Counted from the first letter of the stretch, positions 1 through 9,038 are shown. The stretch: 64,000 bases of DNA from Actinomycetales bacterium (GCA_015655375.1 JAATFD010000053.1:62001-126000), one strand, 5' to 3'. Notes: generated by a model from the letters alone, not told the origin. Numbers and translations: made by a program.

Positions 1-25
1 CGCACGCTCGATTCCAGGAGATACC

Positions 26-1105
26 GTGACCACCCCGACCCGCACCCCCGGCCCTCTGCTTGCAGCGACCCGGGCCTTCCCCACAGTGCTGTGGAACGAC
101 TCGTCCGACCTCGATGAGTTGCGCCAATCGATCTCCTTCGGAGCGGTCGGCGCGACCTGCAACCCCGTCATCGCCTACACGACGATCTCCCATCACCCCG
201 AGATCTGGAACGACCGCATCCGCACGATCGCCGAGGCGAACCCCACCTGGGGCGAGTCCGAGATCGGCTGGCGCGCCGTCAAGGACATGTCGATCGAGGC
301 CGCAGCTCTGCTTAAGCCCGCTTTCGACGAGTACCAGGGACGCAATGGCCGCCTATCCATCCAGACCGACCCACGCTTCCACCGCAACGCGAAGCAGCTG
401 GCCGACCAGGCCGTCGAGTTCTCGGAGATGGCCCCCAACATCGTCGTCAAGATCCCCGCCACGAAGACGGGCATCGAGGCGATCGAGGACGCCACCTACC
501 GCGGGGTCTCGGTCAACGTGACCGTCTCCTTCTCGGTCCCGCAGGCGGTCCGGGCCGCGGAGGCCATCGAACGGGGCCTCGAACGCCGCGATGCTGAAGG
601 CCTCGACACCGCCCACATGGGACCGGTCGTCACCATCATGTGCGGCCGCCTCGACGACTGGTTGAAGACCGTCGTCAAGCGCGACGGGATCTTCATCGAC
701 GCCTCCGCACTCGAGTGGGCGGGAATCGCCGCCTTCAAGAACGCCTACGGGATCTTCCGCACGCGCGGTTTCCGCGCCCGCCTGCTCTGCGCCGCCTTCC
801 GCAACGTCTACCAGTGGTCCGAGTTCCAGGGTGGCGACGTCGTCGTCTCCCCACCCTTCGAATGGCAGCTCGTCATCAACAACTCCGACTACGAGCCGAC
901 CGCCCGCATGGACGTCCCGGTCGATCCCCACTACATCGAGGAGCTGCGTCGGATTCCTGACTTCTCACGCGCCTATGACGAGGACGGGATGACGCCTGAG
1001 GAGTTCGAGTCCTTCGGCCCGACCGCCAAGACATTGCGGCAATTCCTCGAAGCGGATACCAATCTCGACATCCTCGTGCGGGATCTCCTCATCCCGGCAC
1101 CGTGA
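26..1105 (+). CDS. Transaldolase family protein
   Basis: A 359-residue protein of the transaldolase superfamily, whose members move a three-carbon dihydroxyacetone unit between sugar phosphates through a lysine Schiff base. The substrate-entry motif TCNP lies at residues 44-47 and the VVKIPAT motif places the Schiff-base lysine at K142. A conserved phosphate-binding segment follows near VNVTVSF. The GTG start is preceded by CCAGGAG. The sequence is not a close match to the TalA/TalB or pentose-phosphate Tal forms I know, so the exact sugar phosphate is unknown. It sits just upstream of an IolG-like dehydrogenase, which suggests a role in inositol or sugar catabolism rather than the core pentose phosphate pathway. 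The upstream part of the operon is outside the window. Confidence 0.8.
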   Translation: MTTPTRTPGPLLAATRAFPTVLWNDSSDLDELRQSISFGAVGATCNPVIAYTTISHHPEIWNDRIRTIAEANPTWGESEIGWRAVKDMSIEAAALLKPAFDEYQGRNGRLSIQTDPRFHRNAKQLADQAVEFSEMAPNIVVKIPATKTGIEAIEDATYRGVSVNVTVSFSVPQAVRAAEAIERGLERRDAEGLDTAHMGPVVTIMCGRLDDWLKTVVKRDGIFIDASALEWAGIAAFKNAYGIFRTRGFRARLLCAAFRNVYQWSEFQGGDVVVSPPFEWQLVINNSDYEPTARMDVPVDPHYIEELRRIPDFSRAYDEDGMTPEEFESFGPTAKTLRQFLEADTNLDILVRDLLIPAP

Positions 1106-1272
1106 CCCCCTGGCAGGTCCGGGAGTACACGCCCGAACCCGCTCAGACGCAGAGGAGTCGGGGGTGGTCCGTGAGATCTCCGAACTCGGAGGTGAGTCCG
1201 CGGACCGCCCCCGGCCCGCCCCTCGCCATCTCTCGAAGGTGCGGACCCGGCACCCGACAATCTCCGAATCGT

Positions 1273-1318
1273 TTTGTCTGAACAAATAAGGTCATACGAA
1301 CCGACATGACCGTAGACT
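1273..1318 (+). promoter_or_regulatory. Two short inverted repeats upstream of the IolG-like gene (candidate operators)
   Basis: The 277-base gap before the dehydrogenase holds TTTGT-CTGA-ACAAA (1273-1286) and GGTCAT-N10-ATGACC (1290-1311), both perfect inverted repeats. This stretch is AT-rich compared with its surroundings. A TAGACT hexamer follows at 1313-1318. The arrangement looks like a regulated promoter with binding sites for a LacI, DeoR or GntR type regulator. The regulator is not in the window. Confidence 0.45.
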
Positions 1319-1382
1319 GATCGCTGAGGTCGTTGGCAGGGAAGCCGCGACCGCCCTCCTGACAATCACAAGGAAGTGCCCC

Positions 1383-2369
1383 GTGCTGCGAATCGGACTC
1401 ATCGGCGCCGGCCGCATCGGCCATGTTCACGCCCGTTCCGTCACTGCCAACCCCGGTGCGACGCTCAGCGTCGTCGCCGACGTCATTCCCGAGGTTGCCG
1501 CGGCCCTCGCCGACCGATACGGGGCGCGGTCCAGCGGCGACATCGACTCGATCTTCACCGCCGACGACGTCGACGCCGTCATCATCTGCTCCCCGACCCC
1601 CCTGCACGTACCCCACATCCTCGCAGCGGCCCGCGCGGGCAAGCCCGCCCTGTCGGAGAAACCCGTCGCGATGGAGACCACCGCCGTCGACCAGCTGCGC
1701 ACGGACCTGGCGGGACTCGATCCAATCGTCATGCTCGGGTTCAATCGCCGCTTCGATCCCTCATTCCACGCCATCCACACGGCCGTCGAAGCCGGTGAGG
1801 TCGGCACCGTCGAGCAGGTCACGATCATTTCGCGTGACCCGGCAGCACCGCCCAAGGAGTACATCGCGGTGTCCGGCGGGATCTTCAAGGACATGACGAT
1901 CCACGACTTCGACACCGCGCGCTACTTCCTCGGTGACATCGCCACAGTCTCCGCCGTCGGACAGAATCTCGACCCCGGCCTCGCTGACAGCGGCGACTTC
2001 GACGGCGCAATCATCACGCTGACGAACGCCCGGGGCGCCTCGGCGACGATCACGAATTCCCGGCATTGCGCCTCTGGCTACGACCAACGCCTGGAGGTCT
2101 TCGGCACCCAGGGGTCGCTCCTGGCAGAGAATCTCCGCCCGACGACCGTGCGCCGCTCCACCGCCGAGTACACGGAGGCACAGGATCCGTATTACGACTT
2201 CTTCCTCGAACGCTACGAGGCCGCCTATGCGGCTGAACTCAACGAGTTCATCTCGGCAGTGACGCAGGGCCGCCACCCCACCCCTGGAATCGAGGACGGA
2301 GCTGCCGCCCTGCGCATCGCCGAGGCCGCGGGCGAGGCCGCTCGCACCGGTCGGACGATCGCGCTCTGA
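1383..2369 (+). CDS. iolG: Gfo/Idh/MocA family oxidoreductase, probable inositol 2-dehydrogenase
   Basis: A 328-residue NAD(P)-dependent dehydrogenase. The N-terminal Rossmann fold has GAGRIG near residues 8-13 and the family EKP motif follows CSPTPLH. The C-terminal domain has GFNRRFDPSF and SGGIFKDMTIHDFD, which is the usual IolG signature with the catalytic histidine in the last motif. IolG oxidises myo-inositol to scyllo-inosose in the cytoplasm. The GTG start is preceded by AAGGAAG. The transaldolase-like gene upstream and the palindromic sites between them suggest an inducible catabolic unit. Related family members act on scyllo-inositol or other sugars, so the substrate is inferred from motifs only. 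Confidence 0.75.
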   Translation: MLRIGLIGAGRIGHVHARSVTANPGATLSVVADVIPEVAAALADRYGARSSGDIDSIFTADDVDAVIICSPTPLHVPHILAAARAGKPALSEKPVAMETTAVDQLRTDLAGLDPIVMLGFNRRFDPSFHAIHTAVEAGEVGTVEQVTIISRDPAAPPKEYIAVSGGIFKDMTIHDFDTARYFLGDIATVSAVGQNLDPGLADSGDFDGAIITLTNARGASATITNSRHCASGYDQRLEVFGTQGSLLAENLRPTTVRRSTAEYTEAQDPYYDFFLERYEAAYAAELNEFISAVTQGRHPTPGIEDGAAALRIAEAAGEAARTGRTIAL

Positions 2370-2379
2370 GACACCACGC

Positions 2380-2445
2380 CACTGGTGGGCGATCCGCGGG
2401 ACCACCCATCCTGCGGATCGCCCGCCCGGCCGCCCTCCACCAGTG
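2380..2445. terminator. Bidirectional terminator-like nested hairpin between convergent genes
   Basis: Between the convergent iolG-like and flavoprotein genes there is a perfect 11-bp stem, GGGCGATCCGC (2387-2397) with GCGGATCGCCC (2413-2423). It is nested inside an outer 9-bp pair, CACTGGTGG (2380-2388) with CCACCAGTG (2437-2445). There is no T run, as is common for actinobacterial terminators. Confidence 0.6.
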
Positions 2446-2488
2446 AGGGCAGGCGCTGGGCTGGGCCCCACCGGCGTTCCTGTCTGGC

Positions 2489-4165
2489 TCAGACCTCCTC
2501 AGGGACCATGGAGATCACGCCGCAGGGGCATTCCTCGGCGCAGATCCCGCATCCCTTGCAGTAGTCGTAGTTGAACTGGTATTCCCCGGGGCGGATCTTG
2601 ATGATCGCGTTGTCGGGGCACACGCCGAAGCAGTTGTCGCATCCGAAGCAATTGCCACAGCTCATGCACCGACGCGCCTCAAAGACCGCCGATTCCTCAT
2701 CAAGGCCCTGGACGACCTCGTCGAAGGTCGAGGCCCGGCGTGGCCCCTCAAGGCGGGCCCGCACCTGGTGCGGTGCGTCCGCGTAGTACCACGTCTGCAG
2801 GCGGTCGAACGAGGCCTCCGGGTGCTTGGGCGCGGGCTCGTGGGTCGTGCCGCGCAGATAGGCGTCGATGTAGCGCGCCGCTTTCTTGCCGTGGCCGATG
2901 CCTGCGGTGACGGTGCGCTCGGAAGGGACCATGTCGCCTCCGGCGAAGACGCCCTCCATCCCCGTCATCATCTGACGGCTGACCTGGACAACGCCATTGA
3001 CGACCTCGATGTCGGTCGCCTTGTCGATGAGGCCCAGGTCGGACTCCTGACCGAGCGCCATGATGAGCGAGTCAGCGCCGAGCTCTTCGAACTCGCCCGT
3101 CGGCTGGGGAAAACCGGAGTCGTCGAGTTCCATCTTCTCGATCGTCAGCGAACCGCCGTCGACGTGCTTGATCGTCGACAGCCATCGCATCATGATGCCC
3201 TCCTCCTCGGCCTCGGTGACCTCGGTGTCGTTGGCGGGCATACGGTCGCGGGTGCGCCGGTAGACGATGATCGCCTCCGAAGCCCCCAGACGCTTGGCGG
3301 TGCGGGCCGCGTCTATGGCGGTGTTGCCGCCGCCATAGATTGCGACACGACGACCGAGGAGGGGCTTCTCTCCCTGGGCGACGTCACCGAGCATCGAGAT
3401 CGCGTCCATGACCTTCGCCGAGGCTCCGGCGGGGACGTAGGCGCGCTTGCCGATCTGCGCACCGACCGCCAGGAAGACGGCGTCATAGTCATCGACGACG
3501 TCCTCGACGTTATCGACTTTCGAGTTGAACTCGAAACGCACGCCCATGTCCTCGATCCGCCGGATCTCCGCGTCGAGGATGCCGCGCGGGAGGCGGTAGC
3601 TCGGAATGCCGAAACGCATCATGCCACCGGCCATCGGACCGGCGTCGCGCACGACGACCTCGTGACCCAAACGACGCAGGTGATATGCGGCGGACAGTCC
3701 CGACGGTCCCGCACCAATGACCAGGACGGTCTTGCCGGTCGGCAACGCGTCGACCGTGACCCTCCAGCCCTCCTCGATCGCCTTGTCGCCGATGAACCGC
3801 TCGACGGCGTTGATGCCGACGGCCTCATCAACCTGGCAGCGATTGCAGGCGGTCTGGCAGGGGTGGTAGCAGACCCGACCCATGACCGCGGGCATCGGGT
3901 TGTTGACCATCATCTCCCGCCACGCCTCTTCATAACGTCCCTCCTCCGCCAGGGAGAGCCATTGCTGGACGTTTTCTCCGGCGGGGCAGGCCACGTTGCA
4001 GGGAGGCAGGAGATCGACGTACATGGGGCGCTCGGTGCGCCACGAACCAGTCTCATTGCGTAGCGACGACCCGACGTCGAGCGTGATCGCGAAGGGCTCG
4101 GTCTCGGTGCGCGGGGTCGTGGTGTCTTCCGCGAGCGCGTGCCCCGCTCCGATGGTGGTGGTCAT
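2489..4165 (-). CDS. GltD-like FAD/NAD(P)H oxidoreductase fused to a ferredoxin domain (2-oxoacid oxidoreductase partner)
   Basis: A 558-residue iron-sulfur flavoprotein resembling the glutamate synthase small subunit. The N-terminal cysteines C56, C60, C99, C103, C107 and C110 form the GltD-type Fe-S region. FAD binding is at GAGPSG (151-156) and NAD(P)H binding at GGGNTAID (about 278-285). The last 60 residues carry two clusters of the CxxCxxC...CP type, ending CKGCGICAEECP, as in 8Fe ferredoxins. It is the last gene of the operon and starts 7 bases after the beta-subunit stop. I chose the ATG at 4165, which has AAGGAAAG about 11 bases upstream, over an in-frame ATG at 4189 that has no visible site. 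No separate delta ferredoxin gene is present, so this protein probably passes electrons between the enzyme and NAD(P). PadH of phenylglyoxylate dehydrogenase is a possible analogue. Confidence 0.8.
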   Translation of the reverse strand: MTTTIGAGHALAEDTTTPRTETEPFAITLDVGSSLRNETGSWRTERPMYVDLLPPCNVACPAGENVQQWLSLAEEGRYEEAWREMMVNNPMPAVMGRVCYHPCQTACNRCQVDEAVGINAVERFIGDKAIEEGWRVTVDALPTGKTVLVIGAGPSGLSAAYHLRRLGHEVVVRDAGPMAGGMMRFGIPSYRLPRGILDAEIRRIEDMGVRFEFNSKVDNVEDVVDDYDAVFLAVGAQIGKRAYVPAGASAKVMDAISMLGDVAQGEKPLLGRRVAIYGGGNTAIDAARTAKRLGASEAIIVYRRTRDRMPANDTEVTEAEEEGIMMRWLSTIKHVDGGSLTIEKMELDDSGFPQPTGEFEELGADSLIMALGQESDLGLIDKATDIEVVNGVVQVSRQMMTGMEGVFAGGDMVPSERTVTAGIGHGKKAARYIDAYLRGTTHEPAPKHPEASFDRLQTWYYADAPHQVRARLEGPRRASTFDEVVQGLDEESAVFEARRCMSCGNCFGCDNCFGVCPDNAIIKIRPGEYQFNYDYCKGCGICAEECPCGVISMVPEEV

Positions 4166-4172
4166 GGATGTC

Positions 4173-5504
4173 TCACTTTCCTTCGACATCGGCGGTGGAC
4201 GAGGTCGCCCGGCCCGCGCCGCTGCCAGCCTTGACGTTGGAGGACCCGGACTCACGCGAGGGCAGATCGGAAGCGGGCACACGAGCCGACGCCGGTGTCA
4301 TCGCCGTCGCCGCCGTGTCGCCGCTAAGCTGGGTCATGTCCTCGCCGTTCTCGCCGCGGGCCAGGTCCTGCTTGGTCTGCTCGGTCGCATGGAGGATCGT
4401 CGTGTAGCGGTCCTCGGGATCGCGTGGCGCCGCCAGAACGCGAGCGAGAACGTCGTCATCAAGTTCGTCCTCCTCGATGAGCCCATAGCGACGAATGTTG
4501 CGGTCGCAGATTGCCTGGTAGCGGACGATCGACTCCTCGTCGCGCTGAGGCTTGAAGAGGTGGCGGAAGCGGACCTGCCCTTTGAGGTAGGACTCGACCG
4601 GCATCGGCCGACGGATCTTCGTCACCGAGGTGATCTCGCCGCCCTCGGCCTCGAAGACGGGGAAGATCCCGGTCTGTGTGGCCAGACGGGCGTATTCGAC
4701 TGTCCGGTTCGACGCGGTTCCCCATCCCAGCGGGCAGGGCACGAGGACGTGGATGTAGCGCGCCCCATGGATCTCCATCGCCTTGGTGACCTTGTACTCA
4801 AGGTCGCGCAGGTCCGCCACCGTCGCGGTCGCGACATAGGGGATCTCGTGGGCCATCGCGATGCGGGGCATGAACTTGCCCTGGCTGTAGGAGTTGCCCG
4901 GGTGAGTGCCCACGGGCTGGGTCGTCGAGGTGCGGGCCCCGGGAGGGGTCGCGCCCGAACGCTGGAAGCCTGTGTTCATGTAGCCGCCGTTGTCGTAGCA
5001 GATGTAGAGCACGTCGTCGTTGCGCTCGAACATGCCAGACAGGCAGGCCATGCCGATGTCGACAGTGCCGCCATCACCGCCCTGGGCGACGACGCGGGTC
5101 TGCTTGCCGCGGGCTTTCATCGCGGCTGCTGCACCGGCAGCGACGGCCGCCGTGTTCCCGAAAAGGGAGTGCAACCACGGCACGGTCCATGCGGACTCGG
5201 GATACGGGGTCGAGAAGACCTCCAGGCACCCCGTCGCGTTTATCGTGACGATGTCTCCATCGGTTGCCGCCGAGGCGGTATCGAGCGCGTATCGCGCGCC
5301 GAGCGCCTGTCCGCATCCCTGGCAGGCACGGTGGCCCGACGTCAGGGAGTTGCGTCGGTGCGGATCGGACTGCACGGACCGATCGGCCTCGGTGGCGAGC
5401 CGGTTGCCCACCGCGTAGGAACCGACCTGGTAGAACTTCACGTGTTCGCGTGCCGGGATCTCCGTCTCGCGGATCTCGGGGATACCGAGTTCAGTCGTTG
5501 TCAT
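4173..5504 (-). CDS. porB: 2-oxoacid:acceptor oxidoreductase beta subunit (TPP-binding)
   Basis: A 443-residue beta subunit of the pyruvate/2-oxoacid:ferredoxin oxidoreductase family. It binds thiamine diphosphate and one 4Fe-4S cluster. The cluster ligands include C61 and C64 (CQGCGQ) and C93. The TPP motif runs from GGDGG (142-146) to YDN (170-172). This subunit decarboxylates a 2-oxoacid to form the acyl-CoA. The family core ends near residue 360; about 80 further residues are low-complexity and rich in Ala, Ser and Thr, which is an unusual tail. The alpha-subunit gene lies 15 bases upstream. The substrate could be pyruvate, a branched-chain 2-oxoacid or an aromatic 2-oxoacid and cannot be fixed from sequence. 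Confidence 0.88.
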   Translation of the reverse strand: MTTTELGIPEIRETEIPAREHVKFYQVGSYAVGNRLATEADRSVQSDPHRRNSLTSGHRACQGCGQALGARYALDTASAATDGDIVTINATGCLEVFSTPYPESAWTVPWLHSLFGNTAAVAAGAAAAMKARGKQTRVVAQGGDGGTVDIGMACLSGMFERNDDVLYICYDNGGYMNTGFQRSGATPPGARTSTTQPVGTHPGNSYSQGKFMPRIAMAHEIPYVATATVADLRDLEYKVTKAMEIHGARYIHVLVPCPLGWGTASNRTVEYARLATQTGIFPVFEAEGGEITSVTKIRRPMPVESYLKGQVRFRHLFKPQRDEESIVRYQAICDRNIRRYGLIEEDELDDDVLARVLAAPRDPEDRYTTILHATEQTKQDLARGENGEDMTQLSGDTAATAMTPASARVPASDLPSRESGSSNVKAGSGAGRATSSTADVEGK

Positions 5505-5519
5505 CTGCGGTCTCCTTCC

Positions 5520-6779
5520 TCAGATCCCCAGTGCCTGGCCGGAGCGGGCCTGCGCGTCGCGCATGACGTTCTCCGCAACGGGCCCGGACTTGCGGCTGTG
5601 GTGTTCACGTTCCAGTTCCGCGTTGACGAGGTCCTCGTCCAGGTCGAGGAAGGTCTGCTCCGGAAGCGTTCCCGCCTTGATCTGGTCGAACATCTCGTCG
5701 AGGGAGCGGCTGGTGACCTGGCGGCCGCCCAGGCCCGCGAAGACCTCAAAGCTCTCGAGACCCAGGCCCTCTGTCGCATGACGGCAGTGCGACGACACGA
5801 TGCCTCCGATTCCCACACTGAAGGCCTTCTCGATGTTGATGAAGCGCTTTGCGCCCGAAAGGACCTCGCGCACAGCCTCGAAGGGGAAGGGCCGGAAGCT
5901 CGTGATCCCGAGGACGCCGATCTTCTCCCCAGCGTCGCGACGGATGTCGACGACATCCTTGATCGTCCCGAGGACGGATCCCAGGGCGATGACGACCGTA
6001 TCGGCGTCCTCGCACCGGTAGGGTCTCACGAGGCCACCCGAGTCACGCCCGAAGACTTCCTGGAACTCCTGCTGGACCTGGGGGATCAGCGAGAGAGCCT
6101 CGAGCTGCTTGACATGCTGGAGGTACTTGACCTCCGTGAAGGCCTCGGGTCCGACCATGGCGCCGATCGACAGCGGGTGGGCGGGATCGAGTTCCTGGCG
6201 GGGCACAAAGGGCGGCAGGTAGCGGTCGACCTGCTCCTGTTCGGGGATGTCGACCTCATCGACGGAGTGCGTGAGGATGAAACCGTCCATGCAGACCATG
6301 ACCGGCACGGACAGCTCCTCGGCGATCCGGAAGGCCTGGACATGCAGGTCGGCGGCCTCCTGGTTGTTCTCCGCGAAGAGCTGGAGCCATCCGGAGTCCC
6401 GCTGGCTCATCGAGTCGGAGTGGTCGTTCCAGATGTTGATCGGCGCGCCGAGCGCCCGGTTGGCGACCGTCATGACGATCGGCAGTCCGAGCCCGGAAGC
6501 ATTGAAGACGGGCTCGACCATGTAGAGCAGACCCTGCGAAGCCGTCGCCGTGTAGGTCCGGGCCCCCGACGCCGAGGCCCCGATGCAGGCCGACATGGCG
6601 CCGTACTCGGACTCGACGTTGAGGAACTCGCAGCTCCCGAGCTCCCCCTTCTTCACCATCGCGGACAACCCCTCGACGATATGGGTCTGGGGACTGATCG
6701 GATAGGCCGCGATGACGTCGGGGCGACAGGCAGAGATTGCCTTCGCCATCGCCTTGGACCCTTCGATCTGCTCAAGCAT
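5520..6779 (-). CDS. porA: 2-oxoacid:acceptor oxidoreductase alpha subunit
   Basis: A 419-residue alpha subunit of the 2-oxoacid:ferredoxin oxidoreductase family. The N-terminal pyrimidine-binding domain starts MLEQIEGSKAMAKAI and contains AAYPISPQTHIVE, the usual PorA signature. The transketolase C-terminal-like domain occupies the second half. The ATG at 6779 has AAGGAGG a few bases upstream and overlaps the gamma-subunit stop by 8 bases, which indicates translational coupling. Together with the gamma and beta genes it forms the classic split enzyme, with the gamma gene first. Confidence 0.88.
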   Translation of the reverse strand: MLEQIEGSKAMAKAISACRPDVIAAYPISPQTHIVEGLSAMVKKGELGSCEFLNVESEYGAMSACIGASASGARTYTATASQGLLYMVEPVFNASGLGLPIVMTVANRALGAPINIWNDHSDSMSQRDSGWLQLFAENNQEAADLHVQAFRIAEELSVPVMVCMDGFILTHSVDEVDIPEQEQVDRYLPPFVPRQELDPAHPLSIGAMVGPEAFTEVKYLQHVKQLEALSLIPQVQQEFQEVFGRDSGGLVRPYRCEDADTVVIALGSVLGTIKDVVDIRRDAGEKIGVLGITSFRPFPFEAVREVLSGAKRFINIEKAFSVGIGGIVSSHCRHATEGLGLESFEVFAGLGGRQVTSRSLDEMFDQIKAGTLPEQTFLDLDEDLVNAELEREHHSRKSGPVAENVMRDAQARSGQALGI

Positions 6780-7359
6780 GGACTGCCTCCTTGGATGCGG
6801 CGCTTTGCATGACCAGCTCATAGGCCGCAGCCGCGGCCGCAACATTGCCTTCCCCGACCTGACCGTGGAAACGCTGGCGGATCGCGGCAGTCACACTGGA
6901 CAGACGGATCAAGCCGGTCAACGCCGAGACGGCACCGAGCAGGACCGCGTTCGGCACGTTGCGCCCCACGTGCTCCTTAGCGATCTCCGTGGCGGGCACC
7001 GTGATGATGTGACCCTGCGGATGCTCGCTGATGAGTTCGAGGAGCCCGAGCTCATCGAATGTCTTCTTTGAGTTGACGACCGCGTACCCCTGGCGCTTCA
7101 GGCCCGAGAAGGGGTTCATGACCTTCAACAGCGTCGGATCCTGAACGATGACCAGATCCGGCTCAAGCACGGGCTCGCGCGTGCGGATCGGGGCGTCGGA
7201 AATCCGACAGTAGCTGACGACGGGAGCGCCGGTGCGCTCCGAACCGAAGGACGGAAAAGCCTGGGCGTGATGACCGTCCATGAAGGCGGCCATTGCCATC
7301 AGGTCCGACGCCGTGACGACGCCCTGTCCTCCTCGACCGTGAATTCTCACTTCGACCAT
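6772..7359 (-). CDS. porG: 2-oxoacid:acceptor oxidoreductase gamma subunit
   Basis: A 195-residue gamma subunit, which binds CoA in this enzyme family. The N-terminal MVEVRIHGRGGQGVVTA motif (GRGGQG at 8-13) is diagnostic. FPSFGSERTGAPV follows, as expected. It is the first gene of a four-gene minus-strand operon (gamma, alpha, beta, GltD-like flavoprotein). The operon promoter should lie in 7360-7573, but I see no convincing -10/-35 pair there. Oxygen-sensitive enzymes of this type suggest an anaerobic or facultative lifestyle. Confidence 0.88.
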   Translation of the reverse strand: MVEVRIHGRGGQGVVTASDLMAMAAFMDGHHAQAFPSFGSERTGAPVVSYCRISDAPIRTREPVLEPDLVIVQDPTLLKVMNPFSGLKRQGYAVVNSKKTFDELGLLELISEHPQGHIITVPATEIAKEHVGRNVPNAVLLGAVSALTGLIRLSSVTAAIRQRFHGQVGEGNVAAAAAAYELVMQSAASKEAVHA

Positions 7360-7573
7360 GCCTCGGATGGTAGGTCGATCGTTCGCAGGTCAGACCGGAG
7401 TCGACAAAGGCCCCGTATTCCCGCGGTTTTGGGACGTTCTTCCCAGGTTCACACCAGACGTACGTCGCGGGAAATACTGACGTTCGCATGACGTAATGCG
7501 ACCAAGGTCACCCTAACTTCCTCGGAAAGTCCCAGGGCGATCCGAGGCTTCGCGAACCCTGGGGACCGACGCC

Positions 7574-7783
7574 TCAGGAACGGTGCATCGGGGACTGTGC
7601 GCGGTGGCGCGCACCCCGCTCGCGGGCCACCGCGCGCACGGCCTCGAGGTCGATCGCCGACGTGCCGGTGACACCGGAAGCCAGGAGGGCAGCATCGGGC
7701 CCGTGGCTGGCGAGCTCGCGGGAGGGAATCACCGACAGCGGGCGCGGTTGAGTCTCCGATACCCGTTCCGTCGTCCTGACCAT
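7574..7783 (-). CDS. Small hypothetical protein (69 aa)
   Basis: This is a 69-residue open frame that I do not recognise. It begins MVRTTERVSETQPRPL and ends with an Arg-rich tail, RARHRAQSPMHRS-like in composition. It has no signal peptide and no membrane segment. The case for it being real is a strong AGGAGG six bases before the ATG and a GC-biased third codon position typical of genes here. It stands alone between the por operon and the divergent rarD. An in-frame extension upstream exists, but its starts have weaker ribosome sites. Confidence 0.45.
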   Translation of the reverse strand: MVRTTERVSETQPRPLSVIPSRELASHGPDAALLASGVTGTSAIDLEAVRAVARERGARHRAQSPMHRS

Positions 7784-8020
7784 GACTGCCCTCCTCACTC
7801 TCGAGGCCCCAATGGGCTTCGACATCGACCCTGTCGCATCCGGCCCGATGAGTCCAGGGAACGAGCGGCCAATCGGGGAGGAATCAGGGACAACCCCGAG
7901 CCGCTCAGTCAGCCCGCGCCGCAAGGCGGTCCATGCCGTTTCGGCCACCTCGTCAACGCGAGCGTCCGCCCCTCGGGCCTCCCGACCGGTGGATCCGGGA
8001 TATGGCGATACTCTCAGCGC

Positions 8021-9028
8021 GTGCCCGATGACACCTCAGAGTCCCCCGCCACCAGACCGGCCACCTCGAGTGCACCGGAGATCGGGTCCCTCGACCCGAC
8101 CGCCCTGGCGTTCGGAATCGGAACCTACGTGATCTGGGGATTCTTCCCCCTCTACTTCCACGCGCTCACCCCGGCAGGTCCGGTCGAAGTGATCGTCCAC
8201 CGTGCCGTGTGGGGATTGGCCTTCTGCCTGCTGACCCTGGCGATCCTCCACCGCCTGCCCTCGCTGTGGGCGACGATGCGCAACCCGGAGATTCTATGGC
8301 GCCTGTCCCTGGCGGGCGTGCTGATCGTCATCAACTGGTCCGTCTACGTCTACGCGGTCCAGTCCGGACACACCGTCGACGCCGCCCTCGGCTACTTCAT
8401 CAACCCCTTGGTCACCGTCGCCCTCGGGCTGATCGTCCTGCACGAGAAGATCACGTCGGCCCAGAAGGTCGCAGTCGGCCTGGGAGCGTTTGCGGTCATC
8501 GTGCTGGTCATCGGACTCGGCCGCCTGCCGTGGGTCTCGCTGACGCTGGCCCTGACCTTCGCCTTCTACTCCCTCGTCAAGAAGAAGGTCGCTCTGCAGG
8601 TCCCCCCCTTGGAGGGCATGGCCGTCGAGACCGCCGCGGTCGCTCCCTTCCTTCTCCTCTACTACGGCTGGCTCGCAATCAATGGACACACGTCCTTCCA
8701 GGCACTTGCCCGTGGGGAGTCCTCGATCCCGTGGGGATGGCACCTGCTCCTGTTGGTCGGCTCCGGGTTCCTCACGATGATCCCGCTGATCATGTTCGCT
8801 CGATCCGCCCAGGGCCTGCCCTTGGGGGTAATGGGGCTGATCCAGTACGTCGCGCCGATCATGCAGCTAATCATCGGGCTGCTCGTCTTCCATGAGCAGA
8901 TGGAACCGGCCCGCTGGATCGGAACAGCGATCGTGTGGGTCGCGCTCCTCGTGCTGAGTGCCGACTGGGTCCTGCAAGCCAGACGATCCCGGAAGATCCT
9001 GCAGACGAGGGATGCTGCCACAGACTGA
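8021..9028 (+). CDS. rarD: RarD-type EamA family transporter
   Basis: A 335-residue inner-membrane protein with about ten hydrophobic segments. The EamA/RarD signature GTYVIWGFFPLYFHAL lies near residue 28, and the second half has GVMGLIQYVAPIMQLIIGLLVFHE. RarD proteins are drug/metabolite superfamily transporters (the name comes from a chloramphenicol-sensitivity phenotype), and their natural substrates are uncertain. I chose the GTG at 8021 because the open frame upstream loses membrane character and looks non-coding. There is no good ribosome site, so a leaderless transcript or a nearby alternative start is possible. Confidence 0.85.
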   Translation: MPDDTSESPATRPATSSAPEIGSLDPTALAFGIGTYVIWGFFPLYFHALTPAGPVEVIVHRAVWGLAFCLLTLAILHRLPSLWATMRNPEILWRLSLAGVLIVINWSVYVYAVQSGHTVDAALGYFINPLVTVALGLIVLHEKITSAQKVAVGLGAFAVIVLVIGLGRLPWVSLTLALTFAFYSLVKKKVALQVPPLEGMAVETAAVAPFLLLYYGWLAINGHTSFQALARGESSIPWGWHLLLLVGSGFLTMIPLIMFARSAQGLPLGVMGLIQYVAPIMQLIIGLLVFHEQMEPARWIGTAIVWVALLVLSADWVLQARRSRKILQTRDAATD

Positions 9029-9038
9029 CCAGACGAAC

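Noticed and set aside
3996..6812. A very long open frame on the strand opposite the por operon
   Set aside because: It is antisense to conserved por genes. Its composition is Arg/Asp/Gly/His-rich, as expected from GC-rich shadow frames, and it matches no family.
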